Positions 34,362 through 45,268 of a stretch of DNA of 64,000 nt are shown in pieces (the first letter of the stretch is position 1; each line of letters begins with the position of its first letter). The DNA is from Charina bottae (Eukaryota; Chordata; Lepidosauria; Squamata; Charinaidae). The DNA lies in NCBI GenBank assembly GCA_023362775.1, contig JALMGJ010000004.1:50240298-50304297 (forward strand). Reading direction: 5' to 3'. The notes beneath the pieces were generated by a model. That model did no database searches. It was not told where the DNA came from and saw nothing but the letters and a program-made list of their open reading frames with translations. A program made the translations under genes and the position numbers.

Positions 34362-36524
34362 TTTTGAATCTAGGAAGATAAAGCCTGTTAGTCTCTGATT
34401 TCTTCACATTTACAATAGGGTAGAATTGCCTGTTGATACAATCTCAGAGTTATGTTTCTGTTTAATATTGAACAGCATACTGTTTTTTGTCTCCTCTTTC
34501 ACCTTCAACAAGAGCTTCCTATAAGGAAGCTCTTGTTGAAGGTGAAAGAAAGTGCAAAAAAAAAAGCGCCTATCTGCTACTTAATATTTCTTTAAAAAAA
34601 AAGTTACATGCAAGAGCACACAGCAATATAATCACTGTATGATTAGAAGATTGGAGCTTTCCTCCTAGAAGAAAAAAAAAACCCTGTATTTTTGGTATTG
34701 GAATGCTGGGTGTAGAAAATGTTGTGTTTTTGTAGACATCTTTGAGTCACATTTTTACTATTCAATTATTAAGAAAATAACCCACAAGTAACCCATGAGA
34801 GTGAGTGGTTAAGTTGGCTCAATTCTGTTGTGAGCAGAGTACCTGAAAAACATGCATAAACAAGTGCAAAGGATAATACATTTTTAATTATATACTATAA
34901 TTGCAGCATGAGGATGCACTTCTGTCATGAAGAGATAACATTGTCATGCTACTGAATATGGACATTCTGTTCTTTGATATAATAGTGTTTCCGTCCCAGT
35001 TATCATTCTTACAATTGTTGTGACTGCAGATTTCAAGGCAACCAGTTGGACAACAGCTGTGATAAAAGTGACACACATATATTGGAAATTGCTAGCTATT
35101 GAAATTGCAATGGCGGCTTCTAAATATACAATCATGTTCACATATGAAGAATCTTTATGAAGTCAGCGAGGCTTATTTCGAAGCAGAAGTCTGACCCTTT
35201 GAATGTTTAATCATTACAACAGTACAGTATAGAAACCACTGTCACCTTTGTTTTTGCAAAATATATTTTATAAAGTTACCTTGTCTTCCTGTTGAAAGCT
35301 GGAGCACATATTGTTTTAGATATATTTTGGGAAAAGGTTAACAGAAGTATGGTGTTACCTTCTCATTTCTTCTGACTTACACTTTTGCCATAGAATCAGT
35401 AATTATAGGGCTGTAGATTCACTTATTGTCTGAATAAGTTCTCACTAGTGCAAAAAAGTTTTTTGGATGAACTTTCTTACCCACTTTTGGTAGTTAAAAA
35501 AACAAAACCTTTGCCACTTCTGTAAATGCACAGCATTTCTTTAAAAAGAATAATACTATTGCTGTGTGAGTGATGACAAAATTAAGTACAGTAGTTTTCA
35601 TGGAAAACTATAAAATTATTTGTATTTTTATAATGGAATTGCCTCATAGATGGCTAATGAATCTAATGGACATTTATTTAAATATACCTTAGCAGTTGCA
35701 AGTTGTGACTCCAGACTATTTTCAGAAATGGTTGCAGGAGAATTCTCAGAACTTAAGTCTACATATCTGGAGGCACTCTGACTACACATTTGCCTGTAAG
35801 TTAGTTCCATTATGCTTGGAAATATCTTGGTAGATGTGTAGAATCGTTCTGCAGAGTTCCATTTCACAACTGAATTTAGTTATATAACATACCAAAAATA
35901 TTCTTTCAAAATTTAAATCTTTGCTACAGAATACATTTTTTAAAGAATTTGTACTCTATTAAGTTATCCAACCCCCTTCTAAAGCCATCAAAATCAGTAG
36001 CCATCAGCATATCTTATGGTAATGAGTTCAGAGGTTAATTATTGATAGAGTAGGTATAAATATCTACATGAGAGAGGGAGTGGGAAGAGAATTTTTAAAA
36101 CATGCTTCAAGTGCATTTGAATTTGAGAAAGAGGTAATTATCATTGGAAATATATATTGTGCAACTAGCAAAGTGGAAACTTTTTATGTTACCATAATAA
36201 ATCATTCCTAGTAGTATGATCTAAAGCATATATTTTGATCTTGATTGCTTTTTTAAGCAAAAGCTACTAAACATTCAAATTCAAGCATGCAAAAGGAAAG
36301 TAGTGGTACACAAGAGATGGCTATATTACTTAATGAACTGTATGGTTAAACTATGGAATACATAATGGAAACCAGTTTACAATGGTTTTGAAATGTATTA
36401 AATTCATTCATACATAAATACATAACTGTATTTTATCAATAATTACTAGGTATAATAGTTTTACAGTCTTTTGATTGTAAATCATACTGTCCAAATACCA
36501 CTATCTAAGAAGAAAACTGTTAAT
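34362..36524 (+). other. SHROOM2 intron 1, nothing recognised except a perfect hairpin
   Basis: No exon or named repeat. A perfect 25-bp inverted repeat with a 3-base spacer is at 34496-34548. Confidence 0.45.
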
Positions 36525-37125
36525 TACCTCTGAGCCCATCAGAGGAGGACACACAACCTTTGTTAGCTGATGAATGGATCGCTAAAATGGTGTCAAATTG
36601 GCCAATCATGAAGGAAACTGCAGGAAGCTAAAAAGACTTATAAAAAGTTCGCTGATAAAAAACAGTTCCCTGAGTGGGAATTGAAAGTAGGGGACAGCGT
36701 TTATTTGTCCACCAAGCACCTTAGATCAACATAACAATTGAAAAAATTGGGGCCAAAATATGTGGGTCCTTTCCGTATTGTAAAAGTGATCGGTAACGGT
36801 ACGATTGGATCTTCCTAAGAATTTAAGGAAAGTACATCCTGTGTTCCATATTGGGCTCTTAAAACCGTTTAAAGGCTCCGAGCTTTGGCATCCTGAAGAA
36901 CCTGAACCCCCTCCATTAATGGTCAATGGGGAACAGCATTTTGAAGTTAAAGACATTCTGGATTCAAGGCATCACAGAGGACAATTGCAGTATCTAGTCC
37001 ATTGGAAACATCTTCCCAAGAGTTTCAGCGAATGGGTGGCAAGCAAACATGTCCACGCTCCGGACCTCACTCATCAGTTTCACCTTCAATTCCCTCGCAA
37101 ATTTATAATGCATAATTAACATTCT
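36525..37125 (+). pseudogene. Ty3/gypsy (chromovirus-type) retrotransposon integrase C-terminus with chromodomain
   Basis: The frame at 36805-37119 reads DLPKNLRKVHPVFHIGLLKP, the conserved end of the integrase in gypsy elements. It is followed by EVKDILDSRHHRGQLQYLVH and HWKHLPKSFSEW, a chromodomain that guides integration into chromatin. Upstream, 36525-36800 is recognisable as the preceding integrase segment (KLGPKYVGPFRIV) but with frameshifts and stops. No LTR or other pol domain was found nearby, so it is an isolated old fragment. Confidence 0.85.
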
Positions 37126-38050
37126 CTTTTCTTTCAATTGTGAGTATCTTGAGGGAAAGAAGATTCAAAACTTGTTAGGCCGTGGTCTGATCTAGTTGGG
37201 TTCCTCCTTTGTTTCCAAATTTGGACTGACTTATTGATATCTCCCCTACCTCTCTGCATCTTTTTTTCCCTTGTTCTTTCTCTTGTTTGCTTTTAAAATA
37301 GTAATTCTCAAGCTTTTTCTAGTTGTGGACTACTAAATATTCAGAAAATGCGGAAATCGTCCAGTTGGACATATCTCCATGTAGTTTCCTCCGAAAAAAG
37401 TCAATTTTTTTGCAAATAATTTTAAAATTAAAAATTTCCCCAAAATGTACCCAAAATTTAGTAACTATTTACCATTTAATTATTTTATGTACCTTATGTA
37501 ATAATAAAACTGTTTACATGACATTTTTGATCAAGAATATTCTTAAATAAAAATATCTGATTATGAAGGAATTAAGGTTAAGTGGGTTTTCAGCCCACTG
37601 AAGTCCTATTCTTAGATATTGCCTTATTTCCTATTAACACTTTCCTTGTGCACGATCACAATTTGAGTGTTAGTATGGCACATATAGACTCATAGTCAGT
37701 AACTGTCCTTGAGAATTCGTTAGTTATCTGAATTTTATCACTCATGATACTACTTCTATTATCAGTTGTATGCTTAAATTAACCAGTTTTCAGCCCCAAT
37801 CCATTTTTGGAAACCAGCTGATTAGCAGTGAATTTGGTGTGGGGGAAGCTGTGGTCTGGCCTGCTGACTATTGACAATGAATGTGAAAGTGTAGAACTGA
37901 GGTGACATGTCGGTTCTGGCAAGGAATGTTGGGAAGCTGCAGCAGACCACTTGGTAGAACTCTGGACCACTGGTGATCTTGAGATCGCAGTTTGAGATTT
38001 ATACTTTTTTAGGGTTTCTTTTTATTAGGATGTATTTTATACTTCTACAT
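37126..38050 (+). other. SHROOM2 intron 1, nothing recognised
   Basis: No exon or identifiable repeat. Confidence 0.4.
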
Positions 38051-38309
38051 CAGAGCTTTCCAAACTGTGTGTCGGGACACGTTAGTGTGTCGGCTACAGT
38101 GTCTGGGTGTGTCGTGGATGCTGCTGCCTCCGAGCCCTGCCAGGATTCCGCGCAGGTCCTAGTGCCTGCCTTGTGCCTTGCTGCCTCCAAACCTGCTGTG
38201 ATTCCATGCAGGTCCTAGTGCCTGCCTTGTGCCCTGCTGTAAGAGTGTGTTGCGAAATGATACATGTCTAAAAAGTGTGTCACCAACATGAAAAGTTTGG
38301 AAAGCTCTG
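38051..38309 (+). mobile_element. Non-autonomous hAT element, tandem-interior subtype
   Basis: Starts CAGAGCTTTCCAAACTGTG, ends AAAGTTTGGAAAGCTCTG. The flanks TTCTACAT (38043-38050) and CTCTATAT (38310-38317) differ at two positions, so this is the only family member here with an imperfect duplication. The interior repeats GGTCCTAGTGCCTGCCTTGT. Confidence 0.88.
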
Positions 38310-39526
38310 CTCTATATCATTTACAATATTTTAAAAATATTTTACATTGATTTTCTACTTCAAAAGCACTCAAAGTAGCTTGATTATTAGATTTAGTGTA
38401 CTTGAGTATTTGTATTACTACACTCAATTTTTACTGCAAAATACCTGAATTTCTGTTTCCAATTTTTTCCCCTTTTACTTCAGTAATTTTGCACTTGGAT
38501 AGGACAGGAAGTGGGCATGAATAATTTTCTGATGGATGCATGACATAGCTGTGAACCGTAACTGTTGCTGATACTAGGATACAAGTATGGATCAGTTCCA
38601 ACAGTTTGCAGTTGCATTTATTCATCCCGATTTCCGTGCACTTCTGTCTGTTCCAACAGGAGCCATAATGTATAAGTTGCATAAGATAGGAAATATGGAC
38701 AACCCAGTCATCTCCTGAAATTTTGAAACCATTTAACACAAGATGACATCAGATACTTTTATTTCTACATAGCTGATTGTTTTTTTGAAATGTTCCACAC
38801 CTGTTTCATTAGAACTGCTGATTAATTCTGAAAATTAATCAGCAGTTCTATTTAAATTGTGGAGTTTCTCATCCAAGAATTTGAATAGATTCCAGCATAA
38901 AGGTGGAAGAAAAATCTAATAATAAAAATAACAACAACGATAATAATATATTAATTGATGTTTTCCAAATGCAAACTTTTTGCCTAGTCTCTGCCCTTCC
39001 CTGACTCAGACTCAGAATGAAACTTGTTTGGATCTATATTAGAGGTGGGGAACCTGATACAGTACAGTCTAGATGTTTAGGTTTCAACTTTTGTAAGTCC
39101 TAAACAGCACAGCCAGTGTTTAGAAATTGTGGGAGTTCTAGCCTAAAATATCAGAAAATGATAGATGACTTCATGCACTTCAGTTGAGTGTTAACTGTCT
39201 TTAAGATAGATAAGCAAAATATTGCTTTAGTTCATTTAAGCTTTAGTACATTTTAGTACATTTCAGCGTTAGCACATTTGAAGCTTAAATACTACTATCC
39301 TAAAGGTTTATCGATGAAAGAAATCCAAAATAAGGATTTATTCCAATTACTTCAATTTGTTCTTTATTTTTTTAAAAATCAGTTTTATCCTTTAAATGGC
39401 ATTCACTTCCACTTCTGAATGAGGATGAAACGAGAATTCCTGTTTAGAATTTAGGTCAGCTGATTCTTCATTCATTCATTGGCGATCACTCGTAGCCGAG
39501 TAAGATTGTCTTCCAAAGGTAAAATT
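38310..39526 (+). other. SHROOM2 intron 1, mostly unrecognised
   Basis: A perfect 17-bp inverted repeat with a short spacer is at 38810-38850. The segment near 39045-39150 (GAGGTGGGGAACCTGATAC and a later GTGGGAGTTCTAGCC) resembles an old hAT-type MITE common in reptiles, heavily decayed. Nothing else was recognised. Confidence 0.35.
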
Positions 39527-39950
39527 TTAACGGTGGATCCGTAAGTGGCTGTAAAGGCCAATTCTGGATCCGCACAACCTCCCACAGTGGGGGCATAGGT
39601 TTCCGGGTGGGAGACGGTCATGATGAGGGTTTGCCTGACGTGCCTTCCTTTTAGCTCTTTTCTCCCTTTCGCCCTGTACTCGTGCTTCTTCAAAGTCCAT
39701 AGCGCCATTAATAAAGGCTGACCTCCACTTGAAATGCTCATGAGTTAGGGCTTCCCAGTTCTCAATGCTGATATTACATTTTTTTAAATTAGCTTTGAGA
39801 GTATTTTTGAATCTCTTTTGCTGTCCACCAATATTCCGTTTTCCATTCTTAAGTTGGGAGTAAAGTAGCTGCTTTGGAAGACGATGGTCATGTAACCACC
39901 TTGGAATTGCAGTCCAAATTAACCTTACGATAACCGACTTGGGAATATGA
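39527..39950 (-). CDS. LINE C-terminal reading frame ending in a C2H2 zinc finger
   Basis: About 140 codons are open on the minus strand without an ATG at the start. The frame runs through RWLHDHRLPKQLLYSQLKNG and NIGGQQKRFKNTLKANLKKC to CPHCGRLCGSRIGLYSHLRI-H and a TAA at 39529-39527. Cysteines and histidines are spaced C-x2-C-x12-H-x3-H, a classical C2H2 finger. The region before it resembles the post-RT part of RTE-like LINEs ('LPK.LLY..L..GKR'). The 3' end is an AATG repeat. It lacks the RT core, so it is a 5'-truncated retroposon copy that has stayed open; I cannot assign the clade. Confidence 0.7.
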
Positions 39951-42149
39951 AATAAAACATTGAGCGTACTTGGAACATTCAGATTTATTGTTAAATGGTT
40001 TCTGAAATCCTGTCATGAAACTGTCTGCTCATGTTAGTTGTAAATGAGTTATGTGATTGATTGTTGGGTGTTGAATTTTCAAATGAAATGTGGTTTTGTT
40101 GCAGGAAGTAAGAGTGTCTATTTAATAGACAATAAATAAATGTATGGATGTAGATCCTTAAGGTAACTGTATTGATGAAATTCAGTTTCACTATCCTAGA
40201 AGTCTTTGTCTTCAATTAGAATTGCAAAAGGAGAAAAAACTTTTGAAATTCCTAGGCACTAATGTCAAATTACTTCAGTAAAAACAGTTGTATGTGTTAA
40301 GGGCAGCCTTCTATATCTACTTAAAATTCAACATTTTTGGAATTACCCTCTGGTAGTAGAACTATACATGATGATTTAGGCAGGGAATGTTCCTGAGTTC
40401 CTTAAGTATCAGTTGATTTCAGTTATTCTACTGTCCTCTTCAAAACTATGGTATGACATCCATTGTTGAGTTTTGATCACATTTAAGACTAGCTCAACAA
40501 AAACATATGTGATATTCCTTGATTATTTTATAATTTCTAGTAATGTTCAGTAACATAGTAATAGATTTTCAGATTTTATAATTTTATGGAATAAGTACAT
40601 ATATTGATGCCCAGTTCAGATGAAGCGGATACTTTGGAAACTGCTGAATGATGAATTTTCTCTTTAATCTCATTTGAACTAAGCAGTCTTCAGCTGAATC
40701 ATTTAGGTTAGTTTAAGTAGACTCATCTTGAGAGACTGTTTCTTCAGTAGAATGTAATGTTTTGTGAGCCACCACATGTCTGGTAGGAGTTGATGACATA
40801 AAAAATTAATATATTCATTATTAAACCATTATAATTTAGTTAAGTGACCAAAAGGCTCATGTATGTCTAGCATTAAGGATACAGAACTATGAATATATGG
40901 ATTTCATTCATACTGGCATAAATGAATGTGTGATGATTTCTCTGGGCAAAGGATGCAAACCTGTGGCCTTCCAAATAGTGCTGAATTATACTGTAACTCC
41001 TAGCAGCATAGCTAGTGGTAAGAGATGCTAGGAATTGTTATCCAAGAGCTTCTGGTGGGCTACTAGGTACCTCCCATTGATTTAGGGTTATTCAAAAGAA
41101 TGTGTTTTAATTCTACCTTGCTAATTTACAATTTAGCTAGAGAGAGAGAGAGAGATCTCACTATATCATTTGATTTTTAAAAATAGAATCATAAATTAAA
41201 TTAACAGTTAGGAAAACAGTCACTTGAGGTGGTGATTGGTTTATTTTTAGGTATGTTGCTCATATTTTTTTTATGTCTCCCTGTTCCCTTTTCATTACAT
41301 AAAGCTTTTAAATATGAATATTTTAGATGCTATAAATTTAATTTATAAAAGTTTTCACTTTTAGAGAAATGCATATCTGCATATTATTTTAAAGCTATAA
41401 GCAGTTTGTGTGCTTTGACTATTTTTTTTTTTCATAATAGATAGATTCTGTCCAATCTATCCCATTTATGTGGACTCTCCCAATTCTTTTTGTATTTTCA
41501 ACTTGGAAACTATGGAAAATTATCAAGAATACTGTTATGCATGATTTATTTTTTATATTAATGATTCAAGAAAAGGAATGATTGTGGCTTGCCTTAAAAT
41601 CTCTGAATGACTTTTTCTGGCAAATTCAGTTATAAATATTCATATGCTACACTAAACGTTCAGATAGTTGTATATCTCTGTATAGGGTTTGACTGTTCAT
41701 CCCTTAGATTAAAGCGGTAAGAGGATATGAACATGTGTTCAGTTCTTATCCCAGGTTCTCACTCAATTGTTTGAAAAGACCTTCACATGATTAGAATGAA
41801 GATCTGCAAGGGTGGTATTTGACTGATCATGCTTAGAGCTCTATCCACAGTTTGGGACTTTAATAAAAGAAACAAGGACTTAGAGATACTTATGAGCATG
41901 TGGACATATGGTCATGCCAAGGTATCCTATTGTAGGTTTAACATTACCTTCCTCCAGGTTTCTGTATGTATAGCATGAGATCTGTAGGAATCCTTTATGC
42001 ACCGTTACACTGTATGTGCCAAACTCCTTCCCCGTTGATGTCTGATTTATATGCACAAACATTAAAAAAAGTTAGATGTCATATAGCAACATTGGAAGCA
42101 GAGTTACTCTTTCTGATCCCATGTCTGTTCATATTTTATTTACTTGTCC
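39951..42149 (+). other. SHROOM2 intron 1, mostly unrecognised
   Basis: The segment near 40970-41065 (CTGTGGCCTTCCAAATAGTG, then CTGTAACTCCTAGCAGCA) resembles a decayed hAT-type MITE. A GA microsatellite is at 41139-41154. No exon was found. Confidence 0.35.
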
Positions 42150-42410
42150 ATTTTTTTTCCTACAACAACCAGGTGAGGTAGGTTGAACTGGGAATGAGTA
42201 TTACAAAGTCACACACTGAGCTTCTGTGGCTGAGTGGGACTTGAAGCTAAGTCTCCCTGTTATTTGAGTAAACTCCGGGAGACAGTGGAGGACAGGAAGG
42301 CCTGGCGTGCTATGGTCCATGAGGTCACGAAGAGTCGGACACGACTGAACAACAACAACTCCCTGTTACTAGTCCAGTACCTTAAGCACTACAACATAAT
42401 AGCTCTCCTA
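42150..42410 (-). mobile_element. tRNA-derived SINE interrupted by a BovB fragment
   Basis: The two halves, about 42150-42262 and 42359-42410, are the complement of a tRNA-type SINE; the right part is the head (GAGCTATTATGTTGTAGTGC on the minus strand). A 96-bp BovB end has inserted into it. Confidence 0.7.
42263..42358 (+). mobile_element. BovB 3'-end insertion (96 bp) nested in a SINE
   Basis: The sequence from AGTAAACTCCGGGAGACAGT to the ACAACAACAA tail matches the last part of the BovB at 44320-45260. An exact 10-bp duplication CTCCCTGTTA flanks it (42253-42262, 42359-42368). It is an extremely 5'-truncated retroposition event. Confidence 0.9.
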
Positions 42411-43531
42411 TAGGCCAATGGTGTAGTTTTATCACATATGGAGAGAGTTTGTACAAGTCATCAGTCTGCTTATGATGCTTATACATTTATTCACATGTTG
42501 AATGTTATGCCCAAAAAGTATATGTATTAACTATCTCTGTATGAATGTTCACTGACTATGAGTTGCATATAGCATACAAGCAGCTGTAATATTAAAACAT
42601 AAAAATATTCCTAAAACTACAACTGGAAATACATTCATATTTATAATTAGTTGTGATAAGGACATCTGCAAGCACAACTCTTGATATCTATCTATCTCCA
42701 CACACACAGACACACATACATATACATACGCACATACAGAGTATAAAGAGTTGTGCTTGCAGCAGGTATGACTCAGCCTCTACAATGAACATGTCCACAA
42801 CTCTTATATGTGTATGAAAAATAATAAGAATCAGTCGTAAGGGAATACTATTTGGAAGAAGGAAAAATTAGTGAGAAACTGAATTGGTTCCTTTTGTTCT
42901 TAATGGTATTAAATTATGCACTGTTTTTCATTTAATTTATAGTAACTGGGCATGTTTTCAAGGAAGTGGATGAAAAGACATTAGTTTCTTGGAAAGATAG
43001 CAAGCCAAGTATAAAAGCATTATTCTAATTTCTTAATCTCTGCCTGAGATCTGAAATGTGAGAATGTACAAATAAATGTGTACCATCCCATCTCTCTGAA
43101 ATTAGATACTACCCACTACAAAGCCCCCCATCAATCAGTATGGGTGATACTGATAATTTCATGGCTTCTTGCAGCCCCAGAGCTGCAGCGTGCCAAGAAG
43201 CCCTTGAGACGCAGCGTGGCAAGCAGTCCAGAGCTGTGCGGTTCTGGGGCTGCTTGCTGCCCCACAAGGCAGGGTGCAGGGCAGCCAAAAGGGCATAAAT
43301 GAGGGGGATAGGCTGGTGGGGGGAGTTGAAGTACTCCTGCGGTCATAAGTGCGGGCGGGCTGCCAAGTGGCCAAATTTTGACCATGTGACTGCGGGGGCG
43401 CTGCAACGGCTGTAACTTCAGGGACCAGTTGTTAATCCATTTTTTCAGCACCGTCATAACTTCAAACGGTTGCTGAATGAATGGTTGTAAGTCGAGAACT
43501 ACCAGTAGTGCAACTGACAATCAACCTAGAT
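42411..43531 (+). other. SHROOM2 intron 1, mostly unrecognised
   Basis: Simple TATC and ACACA repeats at 42688-42740 are bracketed by a perfect 17-bp inverted repeat (42666-42682, 42746-42762). A GC-richer part at 43170-43500 has no recognised content. Confidence 0.4.
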
Positions 43532-43815
43532 CAGAGCTTTCCAAACTTTTCATGTTGGTGACACACTTTTTAGACATGCATCATTTTGTGACACACTCTT
43601 ACAGCAGAGCATCATTTCGCGACACACTCTTACAGCAGGGCACAAGGCAGGTACTAGGACCTGCGCGGAATCACAGCAGGTTTGGAGGCAGCAAAGCACA
43701 AGGCAGGCACTAGGACCTGCGCAGAATCCTGGTAGGGTTTGGAGGCAGCCACAGCCGTGACACACCCAGACACTTCAGCCGACACGTGTCCTGACACACA
43801 GTTTGGAAAGCTCTG
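43532..43815 (-). mobile_element. Non-autonomous hAT element, tandem-interior subtype
   Basis: Starts CAGAGCTTTCCAAACTTTTC, ends ACAGTTTGGAAAGCTCTG. Exact 8-bp duplications ACCTAGAT (43524-43531, 43816-43823). Opposite orientation to the copy at 3218. The interior repeats GCACAAGGCAGGCACTAGGA. Confidence 0.93.
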
Positions 43816-43823
43816 ACCTAGAT

Positions 43824-44311
43824 GATACATTAGAAAACCTTATTCTTCGAACTATATTGTTGTTCTTGTAGTTTTGTGTTGTTGTTTAATCTCCAAATAA
43901 CAATCTTGTTCATATTTACTTGAGAATGAATTCCACAGAGAACTTTTAAGAAAGACATATAGCTTCCCACTATTTATACTTTAAAGTATAAATAATCTCA
44001 TTATAAATATAGTATCTCACTTATTTTATGCCATTTCCATTATAGTAGTAAGGGTACCGTTTCAGTTTTGAAACAATCTACAAATGACTAGATATTGACA
44101 AATGATAATATACCACATTGTAAGGGTTACAGTTCATAATTTTTATGCTATAAAACATAATATAATTTATGAAAGCAATAAGACTGCATAAACATTATTT
44201 GTACTACTTAGCTTTGTTAACATTTATGAATGAAGGAGCAAGATGAAGTAAGTTCTTTAAAGAACTACCATTGGTTCTGAAGACTTTAGATTTTTCCCAT
44301 TGCCGAGCCCT
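43824..44311 (+). other. SHROOM2 intron 1, nothing recognised
   Basis: AT-rich DNA without recognised content. Confidence 0.4.
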
Positions 44312-44319
44312 AATTCTTC

Positions 44320-45260
44320 ACCAACTGGTTCAAAATTGGGAAAGGAGTACGACAAGGCTGTATATTATCACCCTGCTTATTTAACTTATATGCAGAGTAC
44401 ATCATGAGAAATGCCGGGCTGGATGAATCACAAGCCGGAGTTAAGATTGCCGGGAGAAATATCAACAACCTCAGATATGCAGACGATACCACCCTAATGG
44501 CAGAAAGTGAAGAGGAACTAAAGAGCCTCTTGATGAGAGTGAAAGGAGAGAGTGCAAAAGCTGGCTTGAAACTCAACATTAAAAAAACCCAGATCATGGC
44601 ATCTGGTCCCATCACTTCCTGGCAAATAGAAGGGGAAGAAATAGAAGCAGTGACAGATTTTATTTTCTTGGGCTCCAAGATCACCGCAGACGGTGACTGC
44701 AGCCATGAAATTAAAAGACGCTTGCTCCTTGGGAGGAAAGCTATGGCAAACCTAGACAGCATATTAAAAAGCAGAGACATCACCTTGCCGACAAAGGTCC
44801 ATATAGTTAAAGCTATGGTTTTTCCAGTAATAATGTATGGCTGTGAGAGTTGGACCATAAGGAAGGCTGAGCGCCGAAGAATTGATGCTTTCGAGCTGTG
44901 GTGCTGGAGAAGACTCTTGAGAGTCCCTTGGACTGCAAGGAGGTCAAACCAGTCAATCCTAAAGGAAATCAACCCTGACTGCTCATTGGAAGGACAGATC
45001 CAGAAGCTGAAGCTCAAATACTTTGGCCACCTAATGCGAAGAGAGGACTCACTGGAAAAGACCCTGATGCTGGGAAAGACTGAAGGCAAAAGGAGAAGGG
45101 GACAGCAGAGGATGAGATGGTTAGATAACATCACCGATGTAATGAACATGAATTTGAGTAAACTCCGAGAGACAGTGGAGGACAGGAAGGCCTGGCGTGC
45201 TATGGTCCATGAGGTCACGAAGAGTCGGACACGACTAAACGACTGAACAACAACAACAAA
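44320..45260 (+). mobile_element. BovB (RTE-clade) LINE, 5'-truncated, reverse-transcriptase C-terminus open
   Basis: The frame from 44320 reads GKGVRQGCILSP, then the catalytic YADD at 44476-44487, the conserved MYGCESWTIRKAERRRIDAF and WCWRRLLRVPWTARRSNQS regions, and ends TRLND at TGA (45244-45246). The ATG at 44404 is internal. No stop or frameshift interrupts about 308 codons. The 3' end is a CAACAACAA tail. Exact 8-bp duplications AATTCTTC flank it (44312-44319, 45261-45268). It cannot move by itself because the endonuclease and the RT N-terminus are missing. BovB is well known for horizontal spread between squamates and ruminants. Confidence 0.95.
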
Positions 45261-45268
45261 AATTCTTC

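Noticed and set aside
43532..43815. Repeated units that could suggest a CRISPR-like array
   Set aside because: The repeats are direct minisatellite units inside a vertebrate hAT element; there are no unique spacers of constant length.
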